From Bryobacterales bacterium (GTDB lineage Bacteria; Acidobacteriota; Terriglobia; Bryobacterales; Bryobacteraceae), in assembly GCA_020846745.1 (NCBI GenBank), contig JADLDI010000079.1, forward strand, positions 1-64,000: 64,000 nt of DNA, written 5' to 3'. Numbering within the stretch: position 1 is the stretch's first letter; every line of letters begins with the position of its first letter. The translations under genes were made by a program, and so were the position numbers. The notes beneath the pieces are model-generated. The model searched no databases, was not told the origin of the DNA, and saw nothing but the letters and a program-made list of their open reading frames with translations. Shown here one piece after another: positions 32,899 through 41,985 of this stretch.

Positions 32899-34515
32899 GT
32901 GGCTCGGATTTTTCTAGGCCTGTTATTGGTGTGCCTGCCGGCGGCGGCGGATTGGTCGCTGTTCAAGAGCGGGCCGCTGGAGGTGTATAGCAACGCGTCG
33001 GACGACGAGGCGCGGCGGGTGCTGGCGACGTTCGACCAGGCGCGGTGGCTGGTGGCGAAATGGCTGGGGCGCGACGAGTTGAAGCCGCTGTGGACGGTGC
33101 GGATGACGATTGCGAAGGCGGAGAAGGGCGTGACGCCGGTGCGGACGCCGGCCTTCAAGGTGGTCCGCGACGGGTATGTACTGGGGATGATCGCGAAAGA
33201 TGCGGTGACGCCGGAGATGCTGCGGCAGTTCGTGCGGCTGCTTTTGAGGGACGATACGAAATCGATTCCGGCGAACTTTGAGGTGGCGCTGGCGGACCTG
33301 GTATCGACGCTGGAGGTAAAGGCGGTGATGCTGACGGTGGGCAAGCCCCCGGCTGACGCGGCGCGGCGGACAAGAGACTGGGCGCGGCTGCACATGCTGT
33401 GCGTCGATCCGATTTATGCGGGTCGCGTGCGGGTGCTGTTCTCGAACCTGCAGGCAGCGGCGCCGCTCGATACGGCGTATCGCAATGCGTTTGAGAAGAC
33501 GCAGAAGCAGATGGAAGCCGAGGTGGACCGGTATTACAAAGCGGGCAACTTTCAGCCGCAGACGATATCGGGCAAGCCATTGAATCCGGAGCGTGACTAC
33601 CGGGCGCGGGTGCTGTCGGAAGAGCGCGGCAAGGTGGCGCTGGCGGATGTGGTGGGGACGCCCGCGGCATATAAGGCGCTGCTGAATGCGGGGTTCAAGT
33701 CGCCGGAGGTGCTGGAAGGGGCGGAGCAATACGAGCAGGCGGCGCTTGAAAAGAGCGAGAGCGCGGCGGCGTGGTTGAACGCGGCGAAGGAAGAGTCGGA
33801 AGTGCAGCATGCGCAGGAACTGCTGCTGAAGGCGATGGATTTGAACAAGCGCTGGGTGGAGCCGCATGTGCGGCTGGCGGCGTTGGAAAAGGATTGGGGG
33901 CGGAAGGCGGCGATCCTGAAGCGCGCGGTGGCTCTCGATGAGCGGAACACGGCGCTGTGGATTCAACTGGCGGAAGCGCAGCAGGAGGCGAAGGATTTCG
34001 CGGGGGCGGCGTTGTCGTGGCGGCAAGCGGAACGGTCGACGACGACGGAAGCGGCGCGTGTGAAGATTGAGGCGCGGCGGCGGGATTACGAGCAGCGGCG
34101 GCTGGCGCTGGAGGCGGCAGAGCGGAAGCGGGAAGCGGAAGAAAAGCAGAAGGAACTGGACCGCTTGAAGGAACAGGCGATGGCCAACATTCGCGCGGCG
34201 GAGGCGAAGGCGAATGCGGGGAAGTCGAGAGACGCGAACAGCAAGGTGGTGGAGTGGTGGGACGGTCCAAAGGCGGCGGGTACGGTGATGGGGATGCTGG
34301 AGCGCGTGGATTGCGTGGGCGGATCGTTGCGGTTGCAGGTGCGGATGGAGACGAAGAAACTGGCGACGCTGGCGGTGCCGAAGCCGAATGAGATCGTGGT
34401 GACGAGCGGCGCGGGCGGCGATGCGACCTTAGGATGCGGCGTGCAGCGGCCGGCGAAGAAAGTGAAAGTGGAGCACAACGAGAAGAACGAGGTGCTGACC
34501 ATCGAATTTCAATGA
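32899..34515 (+). CDS. Secreted TPR-containing protein
   Basis: 538 residues from the GTG at 32899, which opens a signal peptide (ARIFLGLLLVCLPAAAD). An ATG further up in frame leaves a long Cys/Arg-rich leader, so I favour the GTG. The N-terminal part (20-220) resembles DUF1570-like exported domains: DWSLFKSGPLEVYSNAS, DQARWLVAKWLG. Residues 260-420 hold TPR-like helices and an Ala/Glu-rich, coiled-coil stretch (about 395-440). The C-terminus is a small beta domain. It probably scaffolds protein contacts in the periplasm. It overlaps the MFS gene by four bases (ATGA). Confidence 0.65.
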   Translation: MARIFLGLLLVCLPAAADWSLFKSGPLEVYSNASDDEARRVLATFDQARWLVAKWLGRDELKPLWTVRMTIAKAEKGVTPVRTPAFKVVRDGYVLGMIAKDAVTPEMLRQFVRLLLRDDTKSIPANFEVALADLVSTLEVKAVMLTVGKPPADAARRTRDWARLHMLCVDPIYAGRVRVLFSNLQAAAPLDTAYRNAFEKTQKQMEAEVDRYYKAGNFQPQTISGKPLNPERDYRARVLSEERGKVALADVVGTPAAYKALLNAGFKSPEVLEGAEQYEQAALEKSESAAAWLNAAKEESEVQHAQELLLKAMDLNKRWVEPHVRLAALEKDWGRKAAILKRAVALDERNTALWIQLAEAQQEAKDFAGAALSWRQAERSTTTEAARVKIEARRRDYEQRRLALEAAERKREAEEKQKELDRLKEQAMANIRAAEAKANAGKSRDANSKVVEWWDGPKAAGTVMGMLERVDCVGGSLRLQVRMETKKLATLAVPKPNEIVVTSGAGGDATLGCGVQRPAKKVKVEHNEKNEVLTIEFQ

Positions 34516-35696
34516 GAGCCACGTCACGCTGGTGGGCGGTGGTGGTGTTCATGCTGGCCTCGTCGCTTTCCTACCTGGACCGGCAGTTGCTGGCCGCGGT
34601 GGCTCCGGCGATTCAACGGGAGTTCCAGTTGAGCAGCGCGGAATATGGGGTGATCGTGTCGGCATTTTCGCTGACATATGCGCTGTCGGCTCCGCTGGCG
34701 GGCTGGTTTCTGGATCGCGCGGGGTTGAACATCGGGATCACGCTGTCGCTGGGGTTGTGGTCGATGGCCGGGATCGCGACGGCGTTCACGAGCGGGTTTC
34801 CTGGGTTGCTGGCGTGCCGGGCGTGGCTGGGGTTTTCGGAATCGGCCAACATACCGGCGACGGGTAAGGCGAACGGATTGTATTTGAGGCCGGGGGAGCG
34901 GACGATGGGTCCGGCGATCAACCAGGTGGCGATCTCGGTGGGGATGGTGGGCGCGCCGGTGCTGGCGAGCAAGATGATGGCGGTGTGGGGATGGCGGTCG
35001 CCATTTCTGGTGGCAGGCGTGTTGGGGTTTCTGTGGATCCCGTTGTGGCTGGCACTATCGCGGCGTATACCGCAGAATGCGGTGAACCTGGCGACGGCGA
35101 TGAGCGTTCGGGCGATGACGTTTGATCGAAGGTTGTGGGGACTGGTTGCCGCGAACATCGTGGGCATGCTGATCTATAGCCTTTGGATGAACTGGACGAC
35201 GGTGTTTTTGGTGAAGACGCATGGGCTATCGGCGACCGACGCGAATCTGCGGCTGGCGTGGATACCACCGGTGTTTGCGGCGGCGGGCGGGTTGGCGGGC
35301 GGGAGTATCGGGTTGCGCTTGGCACGTCAGGCGAAGAGCTTGACGGCGGCGCGGTTGCGCGGTGTGTTGCTGGCGGCGTGCTTGCTGTTGCCGACGGCAC
35401 TGGCTCCGGTGGCGCCGACACCGGCGCTGGCGACGGCGGCGATCTGCTGGAGCTTCTTCTGGGCGGTGGCGATGTCGGTGAACATCTACACGCTGCCGAT
35501 CGACTACTTCGGCGCGGAGCGGGCGGGGTTTGCGATTGCGGCGCTGACGTTCGCGTATGGGTTGATGCAGACGGTGACGTCGCCGGCGATCGGACGGGCG
35601 GTGGATGTGTACGGGTTCGGCCCGGTGTGCGCGTTCGCGGCGTTGACACCGCTGATGGCGTGGGCGATTTTGCGTGTGACGGGTGAGCGGCATTGA
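34512..35696 (+). CDS. MFS transporter, hexuronate (ExuT)-like
   Basis: 394 residues with about 12 membrane helices, starting at the ATG overlapped by the TPR gene stop. The opening SSLSYLDRQLLAAVAPAIQREF and EYGVIVSAFSLTYALSAPLAG are typical of the ACS/hexuronate group of the major facilitator superfamily; the D-R motif after helix 1 and the Arg-Ala-W-L-G-F-SE stretch in helix 4 agree. Substrate is probably an organic acid or sugar acid. It is followed by the glycosyltransferase-GNAT fusion with overlapping stop and start. Confidence 0.85.
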   Translation: MRATSRWWAVVVFMLASSLSYLDRQLLAAVAPAIQREFQLSSAEYGVIVSAFSLTYALSAPLAGWFLDRAGLNIGITLSLGLWSMAGIATAFTSGFPGLLACRAWLGFSESANIPATGKANGLYLRPGERTMGPAINQVAISVGMVGAPVLASKMMAVWGWRSPFLVAGVLGFLWIPLWLALSRRIPQNAVNLATAMSVRAMTFDRRLWGLVAANIVGMLIYSLWMNWTTVFLVKTHGLSATDANLRLAWIPPVFAAAGGLAGGSIGLRLARQAKSLTAARLRGVLLAACLLLPTALAPVAPTPALATAAICWSFFWAVAMSVNIYTLPIDYFGAERAGFAIAALTFAYGLMQTVTSPAIGRAVDVYGFGPVCAFAALTPLMAWAILRVTGERH

Positions 35697-37768
35697 GCAG
35701 CGGACTGAAGCGGGCGCTGTTCGGATTGCTGGGGAAAGATCCGGAAGCGGTGGTGGTGTCGTTCGCGTCGGGCGATGCGGATCGCGCAAGGCGGATGGTG
35801 GCGGAGATCCGGGCATTGGAGCCGGGGCGGCGGCATTTCGTGGTGACGCTGCGACCGTTGGGGATCGAGGATGTGCGCGAGATCGTGGTGGCCGGCGAGG
35901 CGGCGTATCTGGAGGCGCGGCGGGCGTTGCGGCCCTATCGGATTGGGCTAGCCCCGGTGCTGTTCGATGGCGGGTCGCATGTGCTGCGGGGGGTCGCTTT
36001 GGCGCTGGCTCCGACGAAGATGCTGGCGTATAACGCGCGGCTGGAGCGGCATCATCTGCACTGGCGGTCGCCGATTGCGAGTCTGCTGTTCTGGCGCGGG
36101 ACGGGGCTCGACAGGATCTGGCTGCGGCCGTGGTTTTGGCCGTGGGGGACCGATCGGACGGTGGTCCCAATGGACGTGCGGACGCTGGCGGGCCGCAAGG
36201 AGAGCGCGGTGCGCGGGCAGGTAAGCGTGTTGACGCCGTACCTGCCGTATCCGCTGTCGCATGGGGGCGCGGTGCGGCTGTATTACCTGCTGCGGAACTC
36301 GAGTGTGGAATTCGATATCCACCTGTTCGCGTTTGTGGAGACGGAGCCCGAGGAGCAGGATCTTGAAAAGATCAAGGAGTTTTGCGCATCGATCACGCTG
36401 GTGGCCAAGCCGCGGTATCGGGAGCCGCGGTGGTCGACGCTGAAGCCGCCGGAAGTGTTGGAGTACCGGTCCGCCGCGATGGACCGGGTACTGGCCGAGC
36501 GCAAGGCACGGTTGCTGCAGGTGGAGTATACGCAACTCGCATCGTACGGCGGCGACATATTGGTGGAACACGATTTGACGTTCGACTTGTACCGGCAGGT
36601 GTATGAGCGGAAGCGGACTGCCGCGTCGTGGTGGGACTACAAGCGATGGCTGTGGTTTGAGCGAGGCGCGCTGAAGCGGTTTGGGCGGGTGGTGGTGATG
36701 TCGGAGAAGGATGCAGTGATGAGCGGACATCCACAGGCGACGGTGATCGCGAACGGGGTGGACCTGGCGCGGTTTCAACCATCGGCGGAGCCGGCGGGGC
36801 AGCGCCTGTTGTTCATTGGGTCGTTCCGGCACTTTCCGAACGTGGTGGCGTTCCGGTTTTTCCTCGATGAAGTTTGGCCATTGCTCGCGGACCGGTATCC
36901 GGAGTTGCGGGTGACGGTGGTGGCGGGTCCGGATGCGGCACTCTATTGGGGCGATCGCGAGTTGCCGCGAATCGAGCGGTTCGACATTAGGGGTTATGTC
37001 GCGGATGTGAAGCCGCTTTACGATGAGGCAAATGTGGTGATCGTGCCGACGCTTGAATCGGCGGGGACGAATGTAAAGGTGCTGGAGGCGATGGCGATGC
37101 GGCGCGCGGTGGTATCGACAGCGACGGGCTGCGCAGGGTTGGGACTGAGGCATGGCGAGAGTGTGTGGGTGGCGGATACGGCGGACGATTTCGCGAAGGG
37201 TATCGCCCGGTTGATTGAGGATGTGGGGTTGCGGGAGCGGCTGGCGGCGGCGGCGCGGCGGATCGCGGAGGAGCGGTATGCGTGGGAGGAGATCGCGCGG
37301 GCGCAGTGCCGGCTGTGGGGTTCGCTGACAGATGTCCCGCTGACGATCCGGGGTGCGAGAGCTGAGGACTACGGGGCGCTTGAGCGAATACAGCGCGAGG
37401 CGCCCGAAGCGTCGCAATGGGCGGTGGAGGAGTATGCACGGTACGACATGTTGGTGGCTGAGTATCGAGGCGTAGCGATCGGATTTCTGGCGACACGACA
37501 GACAGCGCCGGACGAGTTTGAGATCCTCAATATGGCTGTCGCGAAGGAGAGGCGCGGGCAAGGCGTAGCGGGGCGGTTGATGGGGGTAGCGCAGGAGCGG
37601 ATGAAAGGGGATATATATCTGGAAGTGCGTGAATCTAATCGGGTTGCGCGCCGCTTTTACGAGGGGCTAGGGTTTATTGAACTTGATCGCCGGAAGGGCT
37701 ATTACCCAGCTCTGGACGGGTCGGATCCGTACGAAGTTGGGATTGTAATGAGGTATCGAAAGTGTTAA
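35693..37768 (+). CDS. GT4-type glycosyltransferase fused to a GNAT domain
   Basis: 691 residues starting at a TTG that overlaps the MFS stop. Residues 1-170 are an N-terminal region of unknown fold. Residues 176-545 resemble GT-B glycosyltransferases of family 4: LTPYLPYPLSHGGAVRLYYL, VVVMSEKDA, ANGVDLARFQP, LLFIGSFRHFPNV, and VVIVPTLESAGTNVKVLEAMAMRRAVV, the E-x7-E-like sugar-nucleotide motif. Residues 548-690 form a complete GNAT acetyltransferase (RGARAEDYGAL, ILNMAVAKERRGQGVAGRLM, YLEVRESNRVARRFYEGLGF, like RimI). The fusion is unusual; perhaps one protein glycosylates and acetylates the same target, which is inference. Confidence 0.8.
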   Translation: MSSGLKRALFGLLGKDPEAVVVSFASGDADRARRMVAEIRALEPGRRHFVVTLRPLGIEDVREIVVAGEAAYLEARRALRPYRIGLAPVLFDGGSHVLRGVALALAPTKMLAYNARLERHHLHWRSPIASLLFWRGTGLDRIWLRPWFWPWGTDRTVVPMDVRTLAGRKESAVRGQVSVLTPYLPYPLSHGGAVRLYYLLRNSSVEFDIHLFAFVETEPEEQDLEKIKEFCASITLVAKPRYREPRWSTLKPPEVLEYRSAAMDRVLAERKARLLQVEYTQLASYGGDILVEHDLTFDLYRQVYERKRTAASWWDYKRWLWFERGALKRFGRVVVMSEKDAVMSGHPQATVIANGVDLARFQPSAEPAGQRLLFIGSFRHFPNVVAFRFFLDEVWPLLADRYPELRVTVVAGPDAALYWGDRELPRIERFDIRGYVADVKPLYDEANVVIVPTLESAGTNVKVLEAMAMRRAVVSTATGCAGLGLRHGESVWVADTADDFAKGIARLIEDVGLRERLAAAARRIAEERYAWEEIARAQCRLWGSLTDVPLTIRGARAEDYGALERIQREAPEASQWAVEEYARYDMLVAEYRGVAIGFLATRQTAPDEFEILNMAVAKERRGQGVAGRLMGVAQERMKGDIYLEVRESNRVARRFYEGLGFIELDRRKGYYPALDGSDPYEVGIVMRYRKC

Positions 37769-37774
37769 AGTTTG

Positions 37775-37791
37775 GGTGGGACTGACCCACC
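37775..37791. other. GGTGGG/CCCACC hairpin in the YdcH leader
   Basis: GGTGGG (37775-37780) pairs with CCCACC (37786-37791) over ACTGA. It lies between the end of the GT-GNAT gene and the ribosome site of the next gene. A weak promoter-like TTGTAA (37743-37748), 16-base spacer and TTAAAG (37765-37770) lie just upstream. It may be an end structure for the fusion gene or a leader element. Confidence 0.3.
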
Positions 37792-37855
37792 GAGCCGTGG
37801 GCCTCAACAGCAGACTCGGCGTGGCCGACCTCATTACACTAGGAGGCAATACGAG

Positions 37856-38092
37856 ATGGATGTTTCGAGCGAAGCGGATCTGAAAGCGCACTTGATGCAG
37901 ACCGACGAGCCCTTCCGTCAATTGCTGGAACAGCACCAAGCCTACGATAAGCAACTGGTTGACTTGGAAGCGAAGGCTCATCTCACCACCGAAGAGGAAG
38001 TCGAAGAGCACCGATTGAAGAAGCTGAAGCTTCACACCAAAGACCTCATGGTGGAGATCATGAACCGGTACAAAACTCAGCAAGTCGGCTGA
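37856..38092 (+). CDS. YdcH/DUF465 family small protein
   Basis: 78 residues from the ATG at 37856. A textbook AGGAGG site (37841-37846) nine bases upstream fixes this start; an upstream extension in the same frame is non-coding. The pattern F-R-x-L-L-E-Q-H-Q-x-Y-D-K-Q-L-V-D-L-E at about 19-37 and E-E-E-V-E-E-H-R-L-K-K-L-K-L-H-T-K-D at about 44-61 is typical of the YdcH/DUF465 family: two helices of a charged hairpin. Function in bacteria is unknown. A terminator follows 34 bases after the stop. Confidence 0.85.
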   Translation: MDVSSEADLKAHLMQTDEPFRQLLEQHQAYDKQLVDLEAKAHLTTEEEVEEHRLKKLKLHTKDLMVEIMNRYKTQQVG

Positions 38093-38125
38093 GTCAACGT
38101 GCGCGGCTGAAACGAATTCGCCAAC

Positions 38126-38160
38126 AAGCCCGGCCCCAAGGGGTCGGGCTTTGTCATTTT
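38126..38160. terminator. Intrinsic terminator after the YdcH gene
   Basis: AAGCCCG and CCCC pair with GGGG and CGGGCTT in 38126-38152 (one G-T wobble), with a short AAG-type loop, followed by TTTGTCATTTT. It is a strong rho-independent terminator for the small gene; the AA at the base also allows a weaker reverse role. Confidence 0.8.
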
Positions 38161-38814
38161 ATGGGGGTCTTGCTGGGTGAAACGCCCCCCACCTAGCTAG
38201 CACCTCCCCCGGAAACGGAACCGCAACCGTCAGGGCGCGGGCCCAATCTCTCCCCAGACTCGCAAGAAAGCGCCGCGCCATCCGACGACATCCTCACCCA
38301 CTTCCCCGCGTCCGTAGCCGCCGAAATAGCATCCGTGCGGAACGAACCCAATTGCGATTGCGTTAAACGTTAATCAAGATTGCGTTTCGACCGGCTGGGT
38401 GCGCCGGCCGGGTCGCTGACGCTCCCCGCTCCGTTTCCGTTTCGGGCGGCAGCGGTTGGACGCGACGGTGGAGGTAGTCCGATCGGGGCATGATGAATGG
38501 CGGGGATCGTGGCATCGCTGACGGCGGTGTGAAGAATTGCTGGCCACATAGGGTCAGTGCAACGCGAAGTGGGGGGGCCTTCGTGCGGTCGCAGTGGGCC
38601 GAGACCCATCGCTTAGCTCGGGCTCAGAATCGGGAGCCGTGCGACAACACCCGCCGCTTGGCAAAGCGGCGGCTCGGGTCGGGGTTCGCGCGAGTGTTTT
38701 GGATGAGGCAGGTGGCCTATGCTCCACTGGTCGGGGGTCGCCGGACGATTGCGGAGGTGGTGCCGGCTTTGCTTGTGAGCTGTTGCCGGCCGAGGCTGCG
38801 AGTTCCCAAAAAAC
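38161..38814. repeat. Non-coding repeat block between YdcH and purH
   Basis: About 650 bases with no supported gene. From 38401 it shares a long mosaic with 46921 onward: GCGCCGGCCGGGTCGCTGAC, GATCGGGGCA, GGCGGGGATCGTG-like, CATCGCTGACGGCGGTGTGA, ACATAGGGTCAGTGCAACGC, GGTCGCAGTGGGCC and ACCCATCGCTTA. It goes on to CTCGGGCTCAGAATCGGGAG (38617), the counterpart of which lies near 47287. 38206-38243 is an inverted copy of 47171-47205 (CGGAAACGGAACCGCAACCG). A GGCGG-type hairpin CCGCCGCTT-GGCAAA-GCGGCGG is at 38651-38672. Open frames seen here come from the repeat. Confidence 0.75.
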
Positions 38815-40374
38815 CTAATGGCGGAAGTGGCGGATGGCGGTGAAGACCATGGCCAGGTTGAGGCGGTCGGCGGCGGCGATTACTTCTTCGTCTTTGACGG
38901 AGCCGCCGGGTTGGATTACGGCGGTGATGCCGTGTTTGGCAGCCTCTTCGAGACCGTCGGGAAAGGGGAAGAAGGCATCGGAGGCGAGGACCGAGCCTTG
39001 CAGGGGCAGGACGGCTTTCATGGCGCCGATCTTTACGGAATCGACGCGGCTCATCTGGCCGGCTCCGGCGCTGATGGACTGGCCGGCTTTGGCGTAGACG
39101 ATGGCGTTCGATTTGACGTGCTTGACGATCTTCCAGGCGAACTCCAGGGCGCGCCATTCCTCTTCGGTGGGAACGCGTTTGGTGCGGACGGTAGTGGCGG
39201 AGCGGTCGAGTTTGTGGGTGTCGGCGGTTTGGGCGAGGAAGCCGCCGCTGATGGATTTGACGACCAGTTCGTCCTGCATGGGTTGGGTGATCTCTAATAG
39301 GCGCAGGTTCTTTTTGGCCGCGAGGACGCGGAGGGCTCCATCGGTATAGCCAGGGGCGGCGATGGCTTCGGTGAACAGCTTGGCTACTTCGGCGGCGGTT
39401 TCTTCGTCCATTGTACGGTTAAAGGCGAGGACGCCGCCGAAGGCGGAAATCGGGTCGGCTTCGAGGGCACGGCGATAGGCATCGGCCAGGGAGGACTGCT
39501 CGGCGCAGCCGCAGGGGTTGGTGTGCTTGATGATGGCGCAGGCGGGCGATTCGAATTCGAGGATCAACTGCCAGGCGGCGTCGAGGTCGACGAGATTGTT
39601 GTAGGAGAGTTCCTTGCCTTGGAGTTGCTTGCCTGCGGCGATGCCGCCGGTGTTGGTGGAATAGAGCGCGGCCTTCTGATGGGGGTTTTCGCCATAGCGG
39701 AGGGACATTGAGCGGGGGACGTGGATGTCGAGGCGGGCGGGCGGGACTTCGGCGGGGCCGTCGTGGAACCGGCCTTCGGCGGAGGTGATGCGTTCGAGGC
39801 GGGTGGTGATGGCACGGTCGTAGGCAGCGGTACGGGCGAAGGCGGATTTCGCGAGGCGCCAATGGGTGTCGGCGGACAGGCTGCCGCCGGACTTCTTCAT
39901 TTCTTCAGCGATGGCGGCGTAGTCGCCGGCAGAGGTGACCACGGCGACATCCTGATAGTTTTTGGCGGCGGCGCGGATCATGGTGGGTCCGCCGATATCG
40001 ATGTTTTCGATGAGTTCGTGGACGGGCGCGCCTTCTTTGGCGGCCACCTTCTCGAAGGCGTAGAGGTTGACGACCACCATGTCGATCAAGGGGATGTCGT
40101 GGGCGGCGAGCGCTTTCATGTGCTCTTCGTTGGAGCGGATGGCGAGGACGCCGCCGGCGACGCGGGGGTGGATGGTTTTGACGCGGCCGTCGAGCATTTC
40201 GGGGAAGCCGGTCACTTCAGAGACGTCGCGGACGGCGAGTCCGGCTTCGCGGAGCAATTTGGCCGTGCCGCCGGTGGAGATCAGTTCGACATCAAAGGAA
40301 GAAAGGGTACGGGCGAAATCGACGAGACCGGTTTTATCGGTGACGCTTAACAGAGCGCGCTTGATCTGGGGCAT
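38815..40374 (-). CDS. purH: Bifunctional AICAR formyltransferase/IMP cyclohydrolase PurH
   Basis: 519 residues, the normal length. The cyclohydrolase (MGS-like) domain opens with IKRALLSVTDKTGLVDFARTL and LISTGGTAKLL, then GFPEMLDGRVKTIHPRVAGG. The transformylase domain has SMSLRYGENPHQKAALY, ELSYNNLVDLDAAW, CAIIKHTNPCGCA with the catalytic K-H, and ISAFGGVLAFNR. It catalyses the last two steps of IMP synthesis. Convergent with the YdcH gene across the repeat block. Confidence 0.95.
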   Translation of the reverse strand: MPQIKRALLSVTDKTGLVDFARTLSSFDVELISTGGTAKLLREAGLAVRDVSEVTGFPEMLDGRVKTIHPRVAGGVLAIRSNEEHMKALAAHDIPLIDMVVVNLYAFEKVAAKEGAPVHELIENIDIGGPTMIRAAAKNYQDVAVVTSAGDYAAIAEEMKKSGGSLSADTHWRLAKSAFARTAAYDRAITTRLERITSAEGRFHDGPAEVPPARLDIHVPRSMSLRYGENPHQKAALYSTNTGGIAAGKQLQGKELSYNNLVDLDAAWQLILEFESPACAIIKHTNPCGCAEQSSLADAYRRALEADPISAFGGVLAFNRTMDEETAAEVAKLFTEAIAAPGYTDGALRVLAAKKNLRLLEITQPMQDELVVKSISGGFLAQTADTHKLDRSATTVRTKRVPTEEEWRALEFAWKIVKHVKSNAIVYAKAGQSISAGAGQMSRVDSVKIGAMKAVLPLQGSVLASDAFFPFPDGLEEAAKHGITAVIQPGGSVKDEEVIAAADRLNLAMVFTAIRHFRH

Positions 40375-40572
40375 GAACTAACGATTTTGGCATAGCGGGA
40401 GGGCGGAACCCATCGCGGGGGCGGTGTCGGACGGCGAACGGGACGGGCGTGTGCAAAAATCCGGAACACCGCTCCCTCGCGGTCGCGGCTCGGTTAGATG
40501 CTGCTCGTTTCGAATGTTTGCCGGACGGGACGTTCGGCCCACATTGGGACGCGGGCTGCGGGCTGCTGCCGG
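40375..40572. other. Short GC-rich intergenic repeat fragment
   Basis: About 200 bases between purH and the M20 peptidase. It contains CCGGACGGGACGTTCGGCCCACATTGGG-like and CGAACGGGACGGGCGTGTGC-like pieces recalling the hairpin-bearing elements at 46.8 and 57.8 kb, but more diverged. No gene. It also lies at a visible change from a G-rich to a C-rich plus strand. Confidence 0.35.
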
Positions 40573-41955
40573 CTACTTCGCGGCTACCGCCGCCACGATC
40601 TCTTGCAATAGCAGGGTCCCGTTGGCGAGCGACTCCAGCGACATCCGCTCGTCGTTCCCATGCGCCCGGCTGTCTTTGTCGACCCTCACAAAGACGGGCG
40701 CGCCGTAAACTGCCATGCCTTTTTGCCGGAGGAACGCTCCATCTGTCGCCCCACGCGACATGTAGGGCACGACTACGCTCTTTTTGTATGACTTGGCGAG
40801 CACCTTCTCCATCTCCACATAGAGCAGCGTCGTCAGCGCGCTTGGTTCAGTGGACGGCATTTCCTGTCCGCCCGCGGGCGCGATCTCGATGGCCGGATCG
40901 TTCACAATCTGCCGGAATCGGGCGATGATCTCCTCCCGCGTTTCGTTTGGCAGCCGCCGTACGTCGATGCCCGCCGTCGCCGAGTTCGGAATGACGTTGA
41001 TCTTGACGCCCGAATTCAGCATCGTCGGGGAAACCGTCGTTTGCAAGATCGCCGCCAATTCCGGATCGCGTGCGCGAATCTGGTTGGCGGTGACCGCGGC
41101 CGTAGCGGGATTCTCAAGCGGCCCAATCAAGGCGCCCAGCCAGGAATACTCCGGCAGTTTCGCGAGCTCCGTCAGGTATCTTCGCGTGGTTGTGTTCAGC
41201 CGCACGGGCTGATCGGCCTCCGAGAGCTTCACCACTGCCCGCGAGAGGTGCAGCACGGCATTGTCCGGCCTCGGCAGCGACCCGTGTCCCGCTACGCCCT
41301 TCGCCGCCACCTTCAACCGGGTGGGGATCTTCTCGGAAGTTTGAACTTCGAACAGGCGCGTTCCCTGTTGCGTCTGCAAGGCATAGCCGCCTTCATTGAT
41401 GGCGAATTCGGCATTGATCTTCTCCCAGGCATTCGCGATCAGCCACTGGATGGCCGTCGACCCCGCCTCTTCATCGGCTTCCGCCAGCAGAATGACGTCC
41501 CGCTTCAACTTCGCGCCGCGCTGCTTGAGATCCACAAACACGGCCATCTCCGCCGCGAGGAGACACTTCGTATCCTGAGCGCCGCGGCCATAAAGGAACC
41601 CGTCTTTGATCAGGCCGCCGAAGGCGGGCACGGTCCACTGCGCCGGGTCCACCGGTACGACGTCGGTGTGCGCCATAAGCATTAGCGGAAGCGCCTCGCC
41701 GGTACCTTTCAATCGGGCGACCAGGTTTTTGCGCGATGGCTCACCGCCGATCACGTCCGCCGCGATTCCCTCTTTGGCCAGCTCGCGGGCGATATACTGC
41801 GCGGCTGGAGTTTCATTGCCCGGCGGGTTTGACGTGTCGATCCTGATCAAATCGACGCAATAGCGTTGCGCGCGCTGTGCCAACGTCTCAGCCCCAGCCG
41901 CGACGTGAAGACCGGCCACTGCCGCGAGAACCGTAGATAAGACCCGATTCAACAT
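40573..41955 (-). CDS. Secreted M20 family metallopeptidase
   Basis: 460 residues with a signal peptide (MLNRVLSTVLAAVAGLHVAAGA). The di-zinc motifs are present: LMLMAHTDVVPVD (H, D), GRGAQDTKCLLAAEM (GxxDxK), LLAEADEEAGS (EE general base and ligand), and ADGVAGHGSLPRPDNA-like dimerisation-domain start (GVAGHGSLP). The late MSRGATDGAFLRQKG and RAHGNDERM supply the remaining His ligand. It acts as an aminoacylase or di/tripeptidase outside the cytoplasm. Divergent from the DASS transporter. Confidence 0.88.
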   Translation of the reverse strand: MLNRVLSTVLAAVAGLHVAAGAETLAQRAQRYCVDLIRIDTSNPPGNETPAAQYIARELAKEGIAADVIGGEPSRKNLVARLKGTGEALPLMLMAHTDVVPVDPAQWTVPAFGGLIKDGFLYGRGAQDTKCLLAAEMAVFVDLKQRGAKLKRDVILLAEADEEAGSTAIQWLIANAWEKINAEFAINEGGYALQTQQGTRLFEVQTSEKIPTRLKVAAKGVAGHGSLPRPDNAVLHLSRAVVKLSEADQPVRLNTTTRRYLTELAKLPEYSWLGALIGPLENPATAAVTANQIRARDPELAAILQTTVSPTMLNSGVKINVIPNSATAGIDVRRLPNETREEIIARFRQIVNDPAIEIAPAGGQEMPSTEPSALTTLLYVEMEKVLAKSYKKSVVVPYMSRGATDGAFLRQKGMAVYGAPVFVRVDKDSRAHGNDERMSLESLANGTLLLQEIVAAVAAK

Positions 41956-41985
41956 ACCGCAAATCTTAACAGCGGCAGGATATAA

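Noticed and set aside
35948-37561. 537-codon open frame opposite the GT-GNAT fusion
   Set aside because: The product is Arg/His/Pro-rich and low in complexity, with no recognisable domain; the sense frame holds two clear families.
38490-38843. 117-codon frame in the repeat block before purH
   Set aside because: Its translation (for example VRSQWAETHR) recurs in the repeat at 47.1 kb, so the frame is produced by the repeat and not by a gene.
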